Assembly: GCA_963422705.1 (NCBI GenBank)
Contig: OY730443.1
Location: 930,001-994,000, forward strand
DNA: 64,000 bases
DNA from: G963422705 sp963422705
GTDB lineage: Bacteria > Poribacteria > WGA-4E > WGA-3G
Direction: 5' to 3'
A model generated the notes under the pieces. That model was not told where the DNA came from, did no database searches, and was given only the letters and a program-made list of their open reading frames with translations. The position numbers were made by a program, and so were the translations under genes. Shown here one piece after another: positions 44,400-53,387 of this stretch. Every line of letters begins with the position of its first letter. Within the stretch, counting starts at the first letter, position 1.

Positions 44400-47300
44400 T
44401 CACCTCCTTTTTTCTTCCGCAGTTTCCCCAAGTTGCCTCAAGGTTTCTTCTAAACGTTCAATGGAGCGGCCATATTCCGCCCATTGCCCTGTGCGTTGTG
44501 CTGTTTGTGCCTGATTAAAATAGCGATTTGCCTGTTCAATCAATTGGGAAACAGAGTTTTCTCCAGTTTGTTCTTCCGTCGGTGATGTGCCCAGCCCGCT
44601 CAAGTTCTCTACGCCGGCCGATTCCGGGGTTCCGGTTGCGCGGCGCGTCGTTCGCCCAAACATCTTGAGAAGTGCCTCGTCAAGCGTCTCGCCCCACACC
44701 ACATTTTCTTTATACCCGACAACAACCCGTCTCAATTCCGGAATGGCTGTCTTTTCATCTTCAGACTGGATATAGATAGGTTCAACGTAGAGGAGCGAGT
44801 TATTCATCGGGAGAATTAACAAATTGCCACGAAGCACCCGTGAGCCTTGCGTGTTCCATAGACTGATTTGCTGTGAGATTTCAGGTTCTTGGCTGATGAA
44901 GTTCTCAACCTGCATCGGCCCAGAAACTAATTCTGCTTTTGGGAACCGGTAGACAAGAAGCTGCCCGTATTGCGCCCCATCACATCGCGCGGCTAACCAT
45001 GCGGTGAGGTTCGGTTTGTTTCGTGGGGTGAACGGTAACATGAGCACAAATTCGGCGCTATCTTCACCTGGCAGCCGGATAACAACATAATAAGGTTCTA
45101 CAGCTTGAACGTTTGATGGCGCCCTTTGAACGACAGGACGTTGAGGTGCGAATGGGCTTGTCTGCTGTGGTACAGCCTGTCGCTGCTGTGTATCCGTGTT
45201 ATCATAGAGTTCCCTTCCAATTTCCCACTGATCTTCCCCGGCGTAAAACGTTACCGGGTCTTTCATGTGATAATCCCGGTATACCTGCGCTTGGATTAGG
45301 AACATCCCTATCGGATATCGGATATGCGCCTTCAATTCAGCGGGCATCTCCTGAAATGATTTGAAAAGCTTTGGAAAGATTTTCGCGTAGCAGGCGACAA
45401 TCGGATCCTGCTCCTGCTCCATCATGTAAAAATCGACGTTGCCATCGTAAGCATCAACAACGACTTTCACAGAATTCCGGATGTAGTTTCCCCACGGTTC
45501 AGCGTCTCTCCGCGTTCTCGCGACTTGTCGTACGCCGGCCTCGGTAACCTTCTGCATTGAAACCGAATAAGGATAGCGGTGCGTGACGGTGTAGGCATCA
45601 ATCATCCAGACGAGCCGTCCCTTATGGATGATAATGTAAGGGTCACCGTCGTACCGGAGGAAGGGCGCGATTTTATGAACCCGCGCTTTTATATTCCGTT
45701 CATAAAGTACACGGCTCGTGGATGTAATTTCCCCAGGTAAGATGAAGTTGAGCTGGTTATCAAACTTCAACATGTAGACAAGTTTTCGCCAGAAAGAACT
45801 GAGGGGGACGCCGCCCTTTCCTTGGTAAGCATACTCGGCGTATTGTTGTCCCTCTTGCGGATAATCGAATTCCAAGCCCTGGCGACGCTCTGGATGCACG
45901 ATGATATACCGGTCAGTCCGTTCCCCGTAATAGATACGCGGCCCGGGGGTTTCGTCGAATCTATGTGGCCACTCTGATTCATAGCCGATTGGTGGCAACC
46001 CCCGGATGTACATGTTCGGTTTTCCGTTATCAATTTCATTCACGGGACTCAGCACCGCCCCATACCCATGCGTATAGGTGTACGTTTGCTTATACCAATC
46101 ATTTCTGATTTCCGTGGGGAGTTCATTGATATTGAGTTCACGTGCGGACAACATAACCTGCCTAATCTCATCGTTAACCGCGTACCTGTCAATGTCAACA
46201 TCAAAAAAGTCATACTGTGAGCGTAACTCTTGTAACTGCCGAAATGTTCTTCTCAAAGGCCGCCAGTCCCAGAGCCGGATGCTATTGAGGACAGGCGCGT
46301 TTTCCGCGCCGGTTATATCATCATACACTAGCTCCTCTGTGAGCGGATATTCCTCCTCCGTGACAGTGTTATCCTCCAAGTTGTACGCTTGCAGGGTAGC
46401 CTTAATGTTATAGTTAATAAATTTCGCCTCTAAATCCTGTTTTCTAGGTTCCACACGCCATGTCTGTATCATCAGTGGGTAGAGCTGTCCGAGTAAACCG
46501 GCAATTAGAAAGACGGCGAGTCCGCCGAATGCGAATCGACTCCGGCGTAAGAAGATGCTAATCACAAAAATCAGAGCACAGACGCCTGTCAGAACCTGTA
46601 AAATTTGCAATACAGGTAGCCGTGCATGCATCGCAGCATAGCCACCCCCGCCACGCACCACCTCGTTTGAGGTATACAACAGGTCAAACATCGCAAAGCG
46701 ATAGTTCCAGGCACGAAACACGAGTGTCAAGGCAACAAGAAGAAAAAGATGTGTTTTAACTGCAGGCGTCGGCTGAAACCGTAACTGATTCGTATCGCCT
46801 GTGATTAATCCATGGAAAAAGTAGATAACCGTAGAAAGGACTGTCATCAAAAAGAGAATGCCGAAGAATGTACCGATAACATACCGTTCTAAGGGCATTT
46901 TGAAGACATAGTAGGTGATAGGCTTACCGAAAATTGGGTCACGGGTGGAAGTAGTGAACACTGCTTTTTGGCCATTCTCTATCTGAACCGGTGTATTAAG
47001 CCGGATACCGTTTTCAAGAACGGCTTCAACGCGCGCTGTCTGACTGGTTTCATTGACTTGTACGACGATGTCATCGCCGACTTTGATATTCTTTGCCTCT
47101 AACTCAGATGTAGGTACCGGAATTTCAGCTGAATTAAGCGCACCGTCTACAACTATCGGTGTCGCTGTCCGGAAATCCAGGCCTTCCGCGTGCATATAAC
47201 GGAGATAGACTTCCCACCTGTCGCTCGCGGTATATCCCATGAGGAGACTGAAGAGGACAGCTAGCACCATGAGCCCACCGTAAATTAGCCTGCGAGTATT

Positions 47301-47588
47301 GACATCGGGGCCTCCGGAGGCTGTTCCGCCCATAAAAGCGGGACTGAGTTGCGCTGGGGTGAATCGATATACCAGGGCAAGGTTCACCACGAGAATCGCT
47401 AAATAGACAATTCCAACAATCGTTCCGACAAGAATTTTGTTGTACAGTATCTTGGTATAAACGTCAAGGTAATCGAGCATCTCAAACCATAGAAAATCTG
47501 GATAAATATTTATCCAGATGGCACCCAGCCCACCGAGGATGGCGAGAATGACAATTGTAATAAAAAATCGTTTCGTGCGTGAATCCAT
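44400..47588 (-). CDS. UPF0182 (COG1615) family integral membrane protein
   Basis: A 1062-residue protein with about seven transmembrane helices in the first ~380 residues (first: 'RFFITIVILAILGGLGAIWINIY') and a large extracytoplasmic domain containing 'VRGGGGYAAMHARLPVLQIL', 'VLNSIRLWDWRPLRRTFRQLQELRSQYDF' and 'TYTHGYGAVLSPVNEI', all recognisable UPF0182 signatures. An insertion of roughly 100 residues between helices ('SAEIPVPTSELEAKNIKVGDDIVVQVNE') looks like a small beta-barrel domain and is not typical of the family. Function unknown. AGAGGG precedes the ATG. The DUF5069 gene follows immediately and the peptidase-barrel fusion is 27 bases upstream. Confidence 0.93.
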   Translation of the reverse strand: MDSRTKRFFITIVILAILGGLGAIWINIYPDFLWFEMLDYLDVYTKILYNKILVGTIVGIVYLAILVVNLALVYRFTPAQLSPAFMGGTASGGPDVNTRRLIYGGLMVLAVLFSLLMGYTASDRWEVYLRYMHAEGLDFRTATPIVVDGALNSAEIPVPTSELEAKNIKVGDDIVVQVNETSQTARVEAVLENGIRLNTPVQIENGQKAVFTTSTRDPIFGKPITYYVFKMPLERYVIGTFFGILFLMTVLSTVIYFFHGLITGDTNQLRFQPTPAVKTHLFLLVALTLVFRAWNYRFAMFDLLYTSNEVVRGGGGYAAMHARLPVLQILQVLTGVCALIFVISIFLRRSRFAFGGLAVFLIAGLLGQLYPLMIQTWRVEPRKQDLEAKFINYNIKATLQAYNLEDNTVTEEEYPLTEELVYDDITGAENAPVLNSIRLWDWRPLRRTFRQLQELRSQYDFFDVDIDRYAVNDEIRQVMLSARELNINELPTEIRNDWYKQTYTYTHGYGAVLSPVNEIDNGKPNMYIRGLPPIGYESEWPHRFDETPGPRIYYGERTDRYIIVHPERRQGLEFDYPQEGQQYAEYAYQGKGGVPLSSFWRKLVYMLKFDNQLNFILPGEITSTSRVLYERNIKARVHKIAPFLRYDGDPYIIIHKGRLVWMIDAYTVTHRYPYSVSMQKVTEAGVRQVARTRRDAEPWGNYIRNSVKVVVDAYDGNVDFYMMEQEQDPIVACYAKIFPKLFKSFQEMPAELKAHIRYPIGMFLIQAQVYRDYHMKDPVTFYAGEDQWEIGRELYDNTDTQQRQAVPQQTSPFAPQRPVVQRAPSNVQAVEPYYVVIRLPGEDSAEFVLMLPFTPRNKPNLTAWLAARCDGAQYGQLLVYRFPKAELVSGPMQVENFISQEPEISQQISLWNTQGSRVLRGNLLILPMNNSLLYVEPIYIQSEDEKTAIPELRRVVVGYKENVVWGETLDEALLKMFGRTTRRATGTPESAGVENLSGLGTSPTEEQTGENSVSQLIEQANRYFNQAQTAQRTGQWAEYGRSIERLEETLRQLGETAEEKRR

Positions 47589-47615
47589 TTTTCCCTCTAA
47601 AAGTATAGCACTCCT

Positions 47616-50600
47616 TTAAAATGCTTGTCCGAGTCCTACGTGGTATTTAAAACCTGGCTCTAATTCAGTTAGATCTGTGTTTCTGGCGGCGGCAAAATCG
47701 ATAGAAAGCAGTCCAATTTGTAGTCGAAGTCCGACGCCAATTGAAGCTTTCACATCATCGAGTCTTAATCGAGATTCATCGCCAATTCCCCTCGCAAAGA
47801 TGCGGAAGGGGTTCTCCGGTCCATATTTCCAATCTGACCATGTACCGCCAATATCTGCAAAAATAATGCTACGTATTCCGCCAAGCGTCCATTGAATCGG
47901 CCAAGCGAAATGGAGGATATCTATGAAAGGTATACGAATTTCTGCGTTGAGCAATCCGATTCGTGAACCGACAAAGTCTTCGTAGTTATAGCCCCTTAAT
48001 GTGTCAATTCCTCCAATATAGAAGAGGTTTTTATCGACGCCAAAACTGCCGCCGAGTAGCAGTCGAAGTGCAACGGTGGAGCGGCGGCTAATGCTGAAGT
48101 ACCGGCGTGCGTCAAAAACGACGTTCGTGAAAGATAGTTCGCTTCCAACGGATTTAAACGCGCGTTCAACCTCAAATCGATAGCGTGAACCGGTGTAGGG
48201 GTAAAATTCCCGCCACATCGTTGTATCTCCTACGAAAGCGACGGAACCGAGTGACAGGAGCCCTCTATTATCATAAGGGTCAAGCTGTCGACTCGTCTGA
48301 AAGTTAAATGAAAACGGCATGGTGCGCATTGATAGCCCGATGTCGAGTCGATGATATCTATCATAAGGGTAACTCAGATATCCGCCGATGCCGGTAATCC
48401 GTTGTAAAACGCCGCGTCGACTTTGGAGCTGCCCGAAAATATGGTATTCATGGTAATTGTAAACACTGGCCCCGATATCCGCTCTGTGTGTCAACAACCC
48501 GTACTGCGCAATGAAATCGGGCGCGAGATAAGAAGATTGGTTCATGACGGTAACCCCAAAACGGTGGTTCCCCAACATATCGCTACCGATAATTTGCACG
48601 GTGCTCCGTAGCAGTCCATCCGCCCCCATGCTGAAATTAGGAAAGATTGCATCTAGGGCAAACGAAGATTTTGTACTGTACTTCCGCTTCGCAATCCGAT
48701 AATTCCGTGCCTCGTCATCCGCGGTTTCTTCGTACCAGTGTAACGGGGAAATGGAAGCATTATCGGATTGTACCACTGCGCCAACTTGTAAGTCAACCTT
48801 TTCTTCAACGATTTTTTCGGTTTCCATCAGATAGACATCGTATTTTCCGTTCTGATATGCACTGAATAGGAGATTCCTGCCATCTGGGGACAAACTTGGG
48901 TTGAAACAGCCTGTCATCATGCCGGTTAAACGGATTAGCTGCCAGTCAGTTTTCTCTTGCTGCGTGGTATCTTCCAAATTTGGGACGGGTTGCATTTTGT
49001 ATACATCGTAAACCCCTTCCAAATCCGCGCAGAAGAGGATTGCTTCTCCATCCGGGCTCCAGGTTGGGCTCGTCGCATTGAAAGTTCCATCTGTTAAGAG
49101 CTGAGGCGGTGTCTTAACAGCGATTAATTTCTCCTTTACTGCCTTAATCTGAACGAGGCGGTTCTTCCCGCCGCGTTCAGAGGCGTATACAATCTCGTCC
49201 CGCGTCGGGTGCCAAGAAGGATGCGTATCGTGAAAAACGTCTGATGTGAGTGGCATGACGTTCCCGTTACTTAATTCAATAATATAGAGCTCTGTTTGCG
49301 CATCTGCTAATGCGGAGAAAACTATCCGTTTGCCCTGTCCATCGTAATCCGGGCTAGTCACGTTATCAAAATCAAGTTTATAGTAATGTGTGAGTTCTTC
49401 TGTCAAGATATTAACTTCAATCAGATAGTTTGCATCGTGATGCTTAGCAACAAACGCGATTTTGTCGCCATCGGGTGCCCAGGCGATGCTTCTCCCAAAT
49501 CCGCTGAAGTCTGTCCGGATGTCTTCGTATTTGCTGCGAAAGAACCTTTTCGTGAGTCGTTCGATGCGTTCCCCAGTCTTCGCTGAGATGAGCACAATCT
49601 CCAGAAAGCCATCATTCCCGGTGACGTATGCGATAATATCGCCACTCGGCCCCCAAACAGGCTTTATATTATGGGAATATCGTGCTTTTTCGGTCAAATT
49701 TTTTGCTACGAGTTCTGGCAGTTTCCGGTGCTGGATTAATGGCCAGTAGCGTTCTCGGACTTTTTGCCTCCAGGCTTTATCAAAATCTTCAAGCGTGACA
49801 CCGAGTACCTCTGTGAATGCCCTGTCTAAGTTTTTTGTGCGGCTCTCGCGCAACTCTTGCATAATTTCAGCGATTTTTTCCCGTCCGTAAGTTTCACACA
49901 GGTAAGCCACGGCGAGCTGGCCCATCTTATATCCTACATAAGGGGAGCGGAGGCGGTTGAAATTCTCCAATTGCGTTAAGGGGATGATACCATTATTGAT
50001 GCTGGCATCGCGAAGCACCATCTCGCCTATTGCATCATTATCTTCGGCGAAGTAGTCGGCCATCCCTTCGATAAACCAGACAGGGGGCGAGTAAAGAAAT
50101 TCCCCGCTATAAATGCGCATGTGTGGTTTTTGGTAGATAATATCGTACTGAAAAACATGGATGAGTTCATGGAATATGACTTCGCGAAACGCTTCCAGGG
50201 AGCCGGTAAACGGGATAACGACGCGATGTTTAAAGAGCTCAGCGAACCCGCCAATGCCTTCGTGGAGCTCTTGGAGGATAATATTTGTTTCCTGAAAATC
50301 TTTATGCGATTTGTAAAGGATAAGCGGTGTTCTATCCCGCAATTCATGTTCAAAATCTTCGCTATGTTTTTCGTAGGCTTCCTCGGCAATATCCGCCATT
50401 ATCGGCACAAGCTTAGCCTCACTCGGATAGTAGTGAATGTCAAAATGCTCAGTCCGATGAATATGCCAATCAAAACGCTGGCCAGTAATCTTATTTTTTC
50501 CAAACCCTTGTGCCCAACACGGTATTGCCTGAATGAGTGTCATAAAGAGGAACAGGATAATCTGTTGCCTGAACCGATCAGACCCATTTAACATGGGCGT

Positions 50601-50660
50601 TCCGGTGCCCGCCTCGCTAGGGACGTTTTGGCTCATACCTTTATTGCGTGTAATTATCAT
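47616..50660 (-). CDS. Peptidase MA-like / TolB-type propeller / BamA-type barrel fusion, outer membrane
   Basis: A 1014-residue exported protein with three parts. Residues ~55-310 are a gluzincin-like metallopeptidase: 'FREVIFHELIHVFQYD' gives the HExxH zinc motif (HELIH) and 'WFIEGMADYFAED' the third ligand Glu. Residues ~320-640 are a TolB/PD40 propeller ('IAWAPDGDKIAFVA', 'PSWHPTRDEIVYASE', 'PTWSPDGEAILFCAD', 'PSLSPDGRNLLFSA'). Residues ~680-1014 are a BamA/Omp85-like beta-barrel ('FYIGGIDTLRGYNYEDFVGSRIGLLNAEIRIPF', ending in Phe). It is probably anchored in the outer membrane, with peptidase and propeller on one side. It is first in the unit with UPF0182 and DUF5069. Target unknown. Confidence 0.88.
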   Translation of the reverse strand: MIITRNKGMSQNVPSEAGTGTPMLNGSDRFRQQIILFLFMTLIQAIPCWAQGFGKNKITGQRFDWHIHRTEHFDIHYYPSEAKLVPIMADIAEEAYEKHSEDFEHELRDRTPLILYKSHKDFQETNIILQELHEGIGGFAELFKHRVVIPFTGSLEAFREVIFHELIHVFQYDIIYQKPHMRIYSGEFLYSPPVWFIEGMADYFAEDNDAIGEMVLRDASINNGIIPLTQLENFNRLRSPYVGYKMGQLAVAYLCETYGREKIAEIMQELRESRTKNLDRAFTEVLGVTLEDFDKAWRQKVRERYWPLIQHRKLPELVAKNLTEKARYSHNIKPVWGPSGDIIAYVTGNDGFLEIVLISAKTGERIERLTKRFFRSKYEDIRTDFSGFGRSIAWAPDGDKIAFVAKHHDANYLIEVNILTEELTHYYKLDFDNVTSPDYDGQGKRIVFSALADAQTELYIIELSNGNVMPLTSDVFHDTHPSWHPTRDEIVYASERGGKNRLVQIKAVKEKLIAVKTPPQLLTDGTFNATSPTWSPDGEAILFCADLEGVYDVYKMQPVPNLEDTTQQEKTDWQLIRLTGMMTGCFNPSLSPDGRNLLFSAYQNGKYDVYLMETEKIVEEKVDLQVGAVVQSDNASISPLHWYEETADDEARNYRIAKRKYSTKSSFALDAIFPNFSMGADGLLRSTVQIIGSDMLGNHRFGVTVMNQSSYLAPDFIAQYGLLTHRADIGASVYNYHEYHIFGQLQSRRGVLQRITGIGGYLSYPYDRYHRLDIGLSMRTMPFSFNFQTSRQLDPYDNRGLLSLGSVAFVGDTTMWREFYPYTGSRYRFEVERAFKSVGSELSFTNVVFDARRYFSISRRSTVALRLLLGGSFGVDKNLFYIGGIDTLRGYNYEDFVGSRIGLLNAEIRIPFIDILHFAWPIQWTLGGIRSIIFADIGGTWSDWKYGPENPFRIFARGIGDESRLRLDDVKASIGVGLRLQIGLLSIDFAAARNTDLTELEPGFKYHVGLGQAF

Positions 50661-50780
50661 GTTAAATCAAACCTCCGAAATGCAGATTTCTAGGTGAGCA
50701 CCAGCAGCTGATGGAAAAGGGTGTATACGCCCGAAAAACGAGAAAGCAAGCCTATTATGCGGCCGGTTTTATACGGAAAT

Positions 50781-51548
50781 TCACTTGAACAGGTACCTAT
50801 CCTCGCGTTCGTAATGTGGTGAAATTCTTCGCGTAAATTCGGCAACGGCACGTCTGCTGAGTTCTTTCGCAGTGTTCGCTTGTGGTCCGGCCTGAGAAAA
50901 GATAAAGGAACCAAGGGTATGGGCTTCAGCGGTACTGCGTCGATAGGCCTCATCCCAAACAACAACGCTAGCCGCGTCTTCGCTTTCGACATCAATAATC
51001 AAGATGCGGAGTGTAAGAAAATAGGTTTTCTGCATATAGTCTTGGTAACTCATCACGTATCTTTGACGTCGGGCGGAATAACGTTCCCCATAATATCTTC
51101 TAGGGCGGCTATCTGAGTCAAACTTATACGTTCCAATAATAAGTCCTTTCACTTCAAAGTAACGCCCAAGCTGTCGTAAGCGTTCCGTATCGGATAGCCA
51201 TTCTTTGGTGACGACTTCTCTCGTAAGCATTCGTGCGGTTTCTTGCGTGCTAACGACATCGAAATTGTATGGATGCACATTTTCTTTATCGGTAACCTGG
51301 ACGTTTCGCCTTAAACCACGCCGGAGAATCGCAGCGATGTCCTCACCAAGCTCGGAAGGCTTGTCACCCTGTTCTGCATTGACAAATGGCAACACAACGA
51401 AATTCGAATACCGGGCAATATCAATCTCTGATTGCACTTTGACCGGGATAGAGATACGGGTGACAGCCGAGCTACACCCGCAAAAGACTATTGCTACCAA
51501 TATGACGACGTAATCCGTGAGGTTGTGAATGCTTTTTTTATTTCCCAT
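50781..51548 (-). CDS. Lipoprotein of unknown function
   Basis: A 255-residue lipoprotein, signal 'DYVVILVAIVFCGCSSA' with lipobox Cys. The mature part ('SNFVVLPFVNAEQGDKPSELGEDIAAILRRGLRRN', 'RQLGRYFEVKGLIIGTYKF') resembles the alpha/beta fold of CsgG/curli-assembly or LpoB-like proteins that collect and modify paths at the outer membrane, but no firm family match can be made by eye. It lies 22 bases after the TPR lipoprotein and 120 bases before the peptidase-barrel fusion, suggesting an envelope function. The ATG at 51548 is chosen because the signal peptide starts there; the open frame runs on upstream through the neighbouring gene. Confidence 0.7.
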   Translation of the reverse strand: MGNKKSIHNLTDYVVILVAIVFCGCSSAVTRISIPVKVQSEIDIARYSNFVVLPFVNAEQGDKPSELGEDIAAILRRGLRRNVQVTDKENVHPYNFDVVSTQETARMLTREVVTKEWLSDTERLRQLGRYFEVKGLIIGTYKFDSDSRPRRYYGERYSARRQRYVMSYQDYMQKTYFLTLRILIIDVESEDAASVVVWDEAYRRSTAEAHTLGSFIFSQAGPQANTAKELSRRAVAEFTRRISPHYEREDRYLFK

Positions 51549-51570
51549 TTTTGGTATTAACCTCTTCGCG

Positions 51571-51981
51571 CTATGGAAACGTTCCTTTTCTAGGAGGGGG
51601 CACATCCTCATCCCCATCAACTTTTTGGCTTCGACGGATGTGTATACGACACCGCCTGTAGTTGAGTCTGTAGTATTGATTGTCTGGCGCAATTTCGGCA
51701 GCCCGCTGATAGCACGAAACGGCTTCTTCGGTTTCACCCAGTGCCTCGTAAGCAACTCCAAGGTTGTTGTATGCTTTCGAATTTTCAGCGTCAATGACGA
51801 GCACCTGTTTCCAGCGAAAGATTGCTTCGTTCCACAACCCTACCTCTGCTGCTTTGATAGCGAATCGATTATAGTCTGACACTTGTGTCGCATCACGGGA
51901 AACCGTACAGCCTAAGAGTGTCAGAGACGCAATCACGCAAAATGCGCTGTGCACCGGCTGATTGGGTTTTATCATCTTCAT
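51571..51981 (-). CDS. TPR-containing lipoprotein, small
   Basis: A 136-residue lipoprotein with signal 'SAFCVIASLTLLGCTVS' (lipobox Cys) and two tetratricopeptide repeats, 'FAIKAAEVGLWNEAIFRWKQVLVIDAENSKAYNNLGVAYEALGETEEAVSCYQRAAEIAPDNQYYRLNY' being unmistakable. TPR lipoproteins are protein-protein adaptors on the periplasmic side of the outer membrane. GGAGG stands 11 bases before the ATG at 51981. It leads the minus-strand envelope cluster; upstream lies an AT-rich region with a (TA)n run. Confidence 0.88.
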   Translation of the reverse strand: MKMIKPNQPVHSAFCVIASLTLLGCTVSRDATQVSDYNRFAIKAAEVGLWNEAIFRWKQVLVIDAENSKAYNNLGVAYEALGETEEAVSCYQRAAEIAPDNQYYRLNYRRCRIHIRRSQKVDGDEDVPPPRKGTFP

Positions 51982-52208
51982 TTACCGCAGCGCCTCCATT
52001 ATGTCTTAACATTTTACGATGAATCGTTTTTTTTCTCAACGCTGTTATATATATATATATCAACGTACATTTTAACTCGATAAAGAGATTCACCTTTGTG
52101 TTTTGCATGAATCACACTAAAGTATAGCCAATTTTTTTTGATATGTCAATTGTAATGACGCTGTAACTGAGGTTTTGTAACAACCGGAATCGTTTAGGCA
52201 CCACCCTA

Positions 52209-52237
52209 TTTCACTTTCTCTATGCCCGTGTTATACT
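52209..52237 (+). promoter_or_regulatory. Probable sigma-70-type promoter of the Gfo/Idh/MocA gene at 52274
   Basis: TTTCAC at 52209-52214 and TATACT at 52232-52237 with a 17-base spacer, followed by AAGGAG before the ATG. The -10 box is good and the -35 box weak. The rest of 51982-52273 is AT-rich with a short TA run and no gene. Confidence 0.5.
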
Positions 52238-52273
52238 TTTGGCAAAATTGATACATGAGAAGGAGAAAGTATC

Positions 52274-53374
52274 ATGTCCGACTCAACTCCACTTCGGACT
52301 GTTATTGTAGGCTGCGGCATGATTGCAGCCGGCGGGTATCAGCCACGTTGCGCAGCGTACCCGCATCGAATTGAACTCATTGGCTACTGTGACGAGGAGG
52401 AGGCGCGGGCTGTCTCCTTGGCGAAAAAAAATGGTGGCCGCGTCTACAAGTCACTTGATGAAGTTCTGAATGACCCAAATGTAGAAGCGATTGTTAATTT
52501 AACTATCCATATCTCTCACTATTCCGTTTCCTTGGCGGCACTAAAAGCCGGGAAGCATGTCTATTCTGAAAAACCGATTTCCATCCGCACCGATGAAGCA
52601 AATGAACTGGTGGAAACAGCAGAGGCAATGGGTTTAAAATTGGCGTGTGCCCCCTCAGCAATCCTGGGTTATGTTCAACAGAACGTATGGAAACGGATTC
52701 GTGCTGGAGAAATTGGCGAGGTAATTTCTGCTATCGGCAATTTTGGAGGGCCTTTGGAGCATTGGCATCCAAACGCCGATGCATTTTTGATGCATGCCGG
52801 TCCTTTTCGTGATGTGGCCCCGTACCCACTAACGGCGATGACAACAATGATTGGGCCTGTTAAAACTGTCCATGGCTTCGCGCGGGTGGCTATCCCAAAA
52901 CGGATGTTACACCAAGGGACGCGACAAGGCACCGAGTTTCAGGTAACTGAGAAGGACCACGGATTTGCTGTGCTTGAATTTGAAACTGGCGCACACGGGT
53001 TCATTTATCACAGTTTCACGATATCTTCCGGTATTCCTCCGTATGAAATCCACGGTACAACAGGTGGATTTTCCCTTCAAGCACACGATGATGGTAGAGG
53101 TATCCAAAAATTTACACCTGGAAGCAGTTGGACAGATGAAGATTCACCCCCCGGGGCATATACGGGTTTAGATTGGGGTAAAGGGGTTGTAGACTTCGTA
53201 GATGCAATCAGGAATGAACGCATTCCACGATGTAGCGGCGCGCAAGCGCGGCACGCCCTGGAAGTGTGCGAAAGAATAATTGAATCCTCCGATTTAGGAA
53301 AACCTATTGACGTTCAGAGCCGATTTCCTGCACCGACGCCCATTGGTAAGGTAGCCCCGTGGGACGTCAGCTAA
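52274..53374 (+). CDS. Gfo/Idh/MocA family oxidoreductase
   Basis: A 366-residue dehydrogenase with 'RTVIVGCGMIAAGGYQPRCAAYPHRIELIGYCDEEE' as the Rossmann motif, 'KAGKHVYSEKPISIRTDEANELVETAEAMG' with the EKP motif near residue 100, and the C-terminal substrate domain. AAGGAG is nine bases before the ATG. It is monocistronic on the plus strand and convergent with the PIG-L gene, 13 bases apart, so it is probably transcribed alone; the sugar isomerase on the other strand is a common partner of this family in other genomes. Substrate unknown. Confidence 0.95.
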   Translation: MSDSTPLRTVIVGCGMIAAGGYQPRCAAYPHRIELIGYCDEEEARAVSLAKKNGGRVYKSLDEVLNDPNVEAIVNLTIHISHYSVSLAALKAGKHVYSEKPISIRTDEANELVETAEAMGLKLACAPSAILGYVQQNVWKRIRAGEIGEVISAIGNFGGPLEHWHPNADAFLMHAGPFRDVAPYPLTAMTTMIGPVKTVHGFARVAIPKRMLHQGTRQGTEFQVTEKDHGFAVLEFETGAHGFIYHSFTISSGIPPYEIHGTTGGFSLQAHDDGRGIQKFTPGSSWTDEDSPPGAYTGLDWGKGVVDFVDAIRNERIPRCSGAQARHALEVCERIIESSDLGKPIDVQSRFPAPTPIGKVAPWDVS

Positions 53375-53387
53375 AAATTAGAACCTG

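Noticed and set aside
52045..52062. Run of TA repeats upstream of the TPR lipoprotein
   Set aside because: Short simple-sequence repeat in an AT-rich intergenic region; no sign of phase-variation role, since it is not at a promoter spacer or in a frame.
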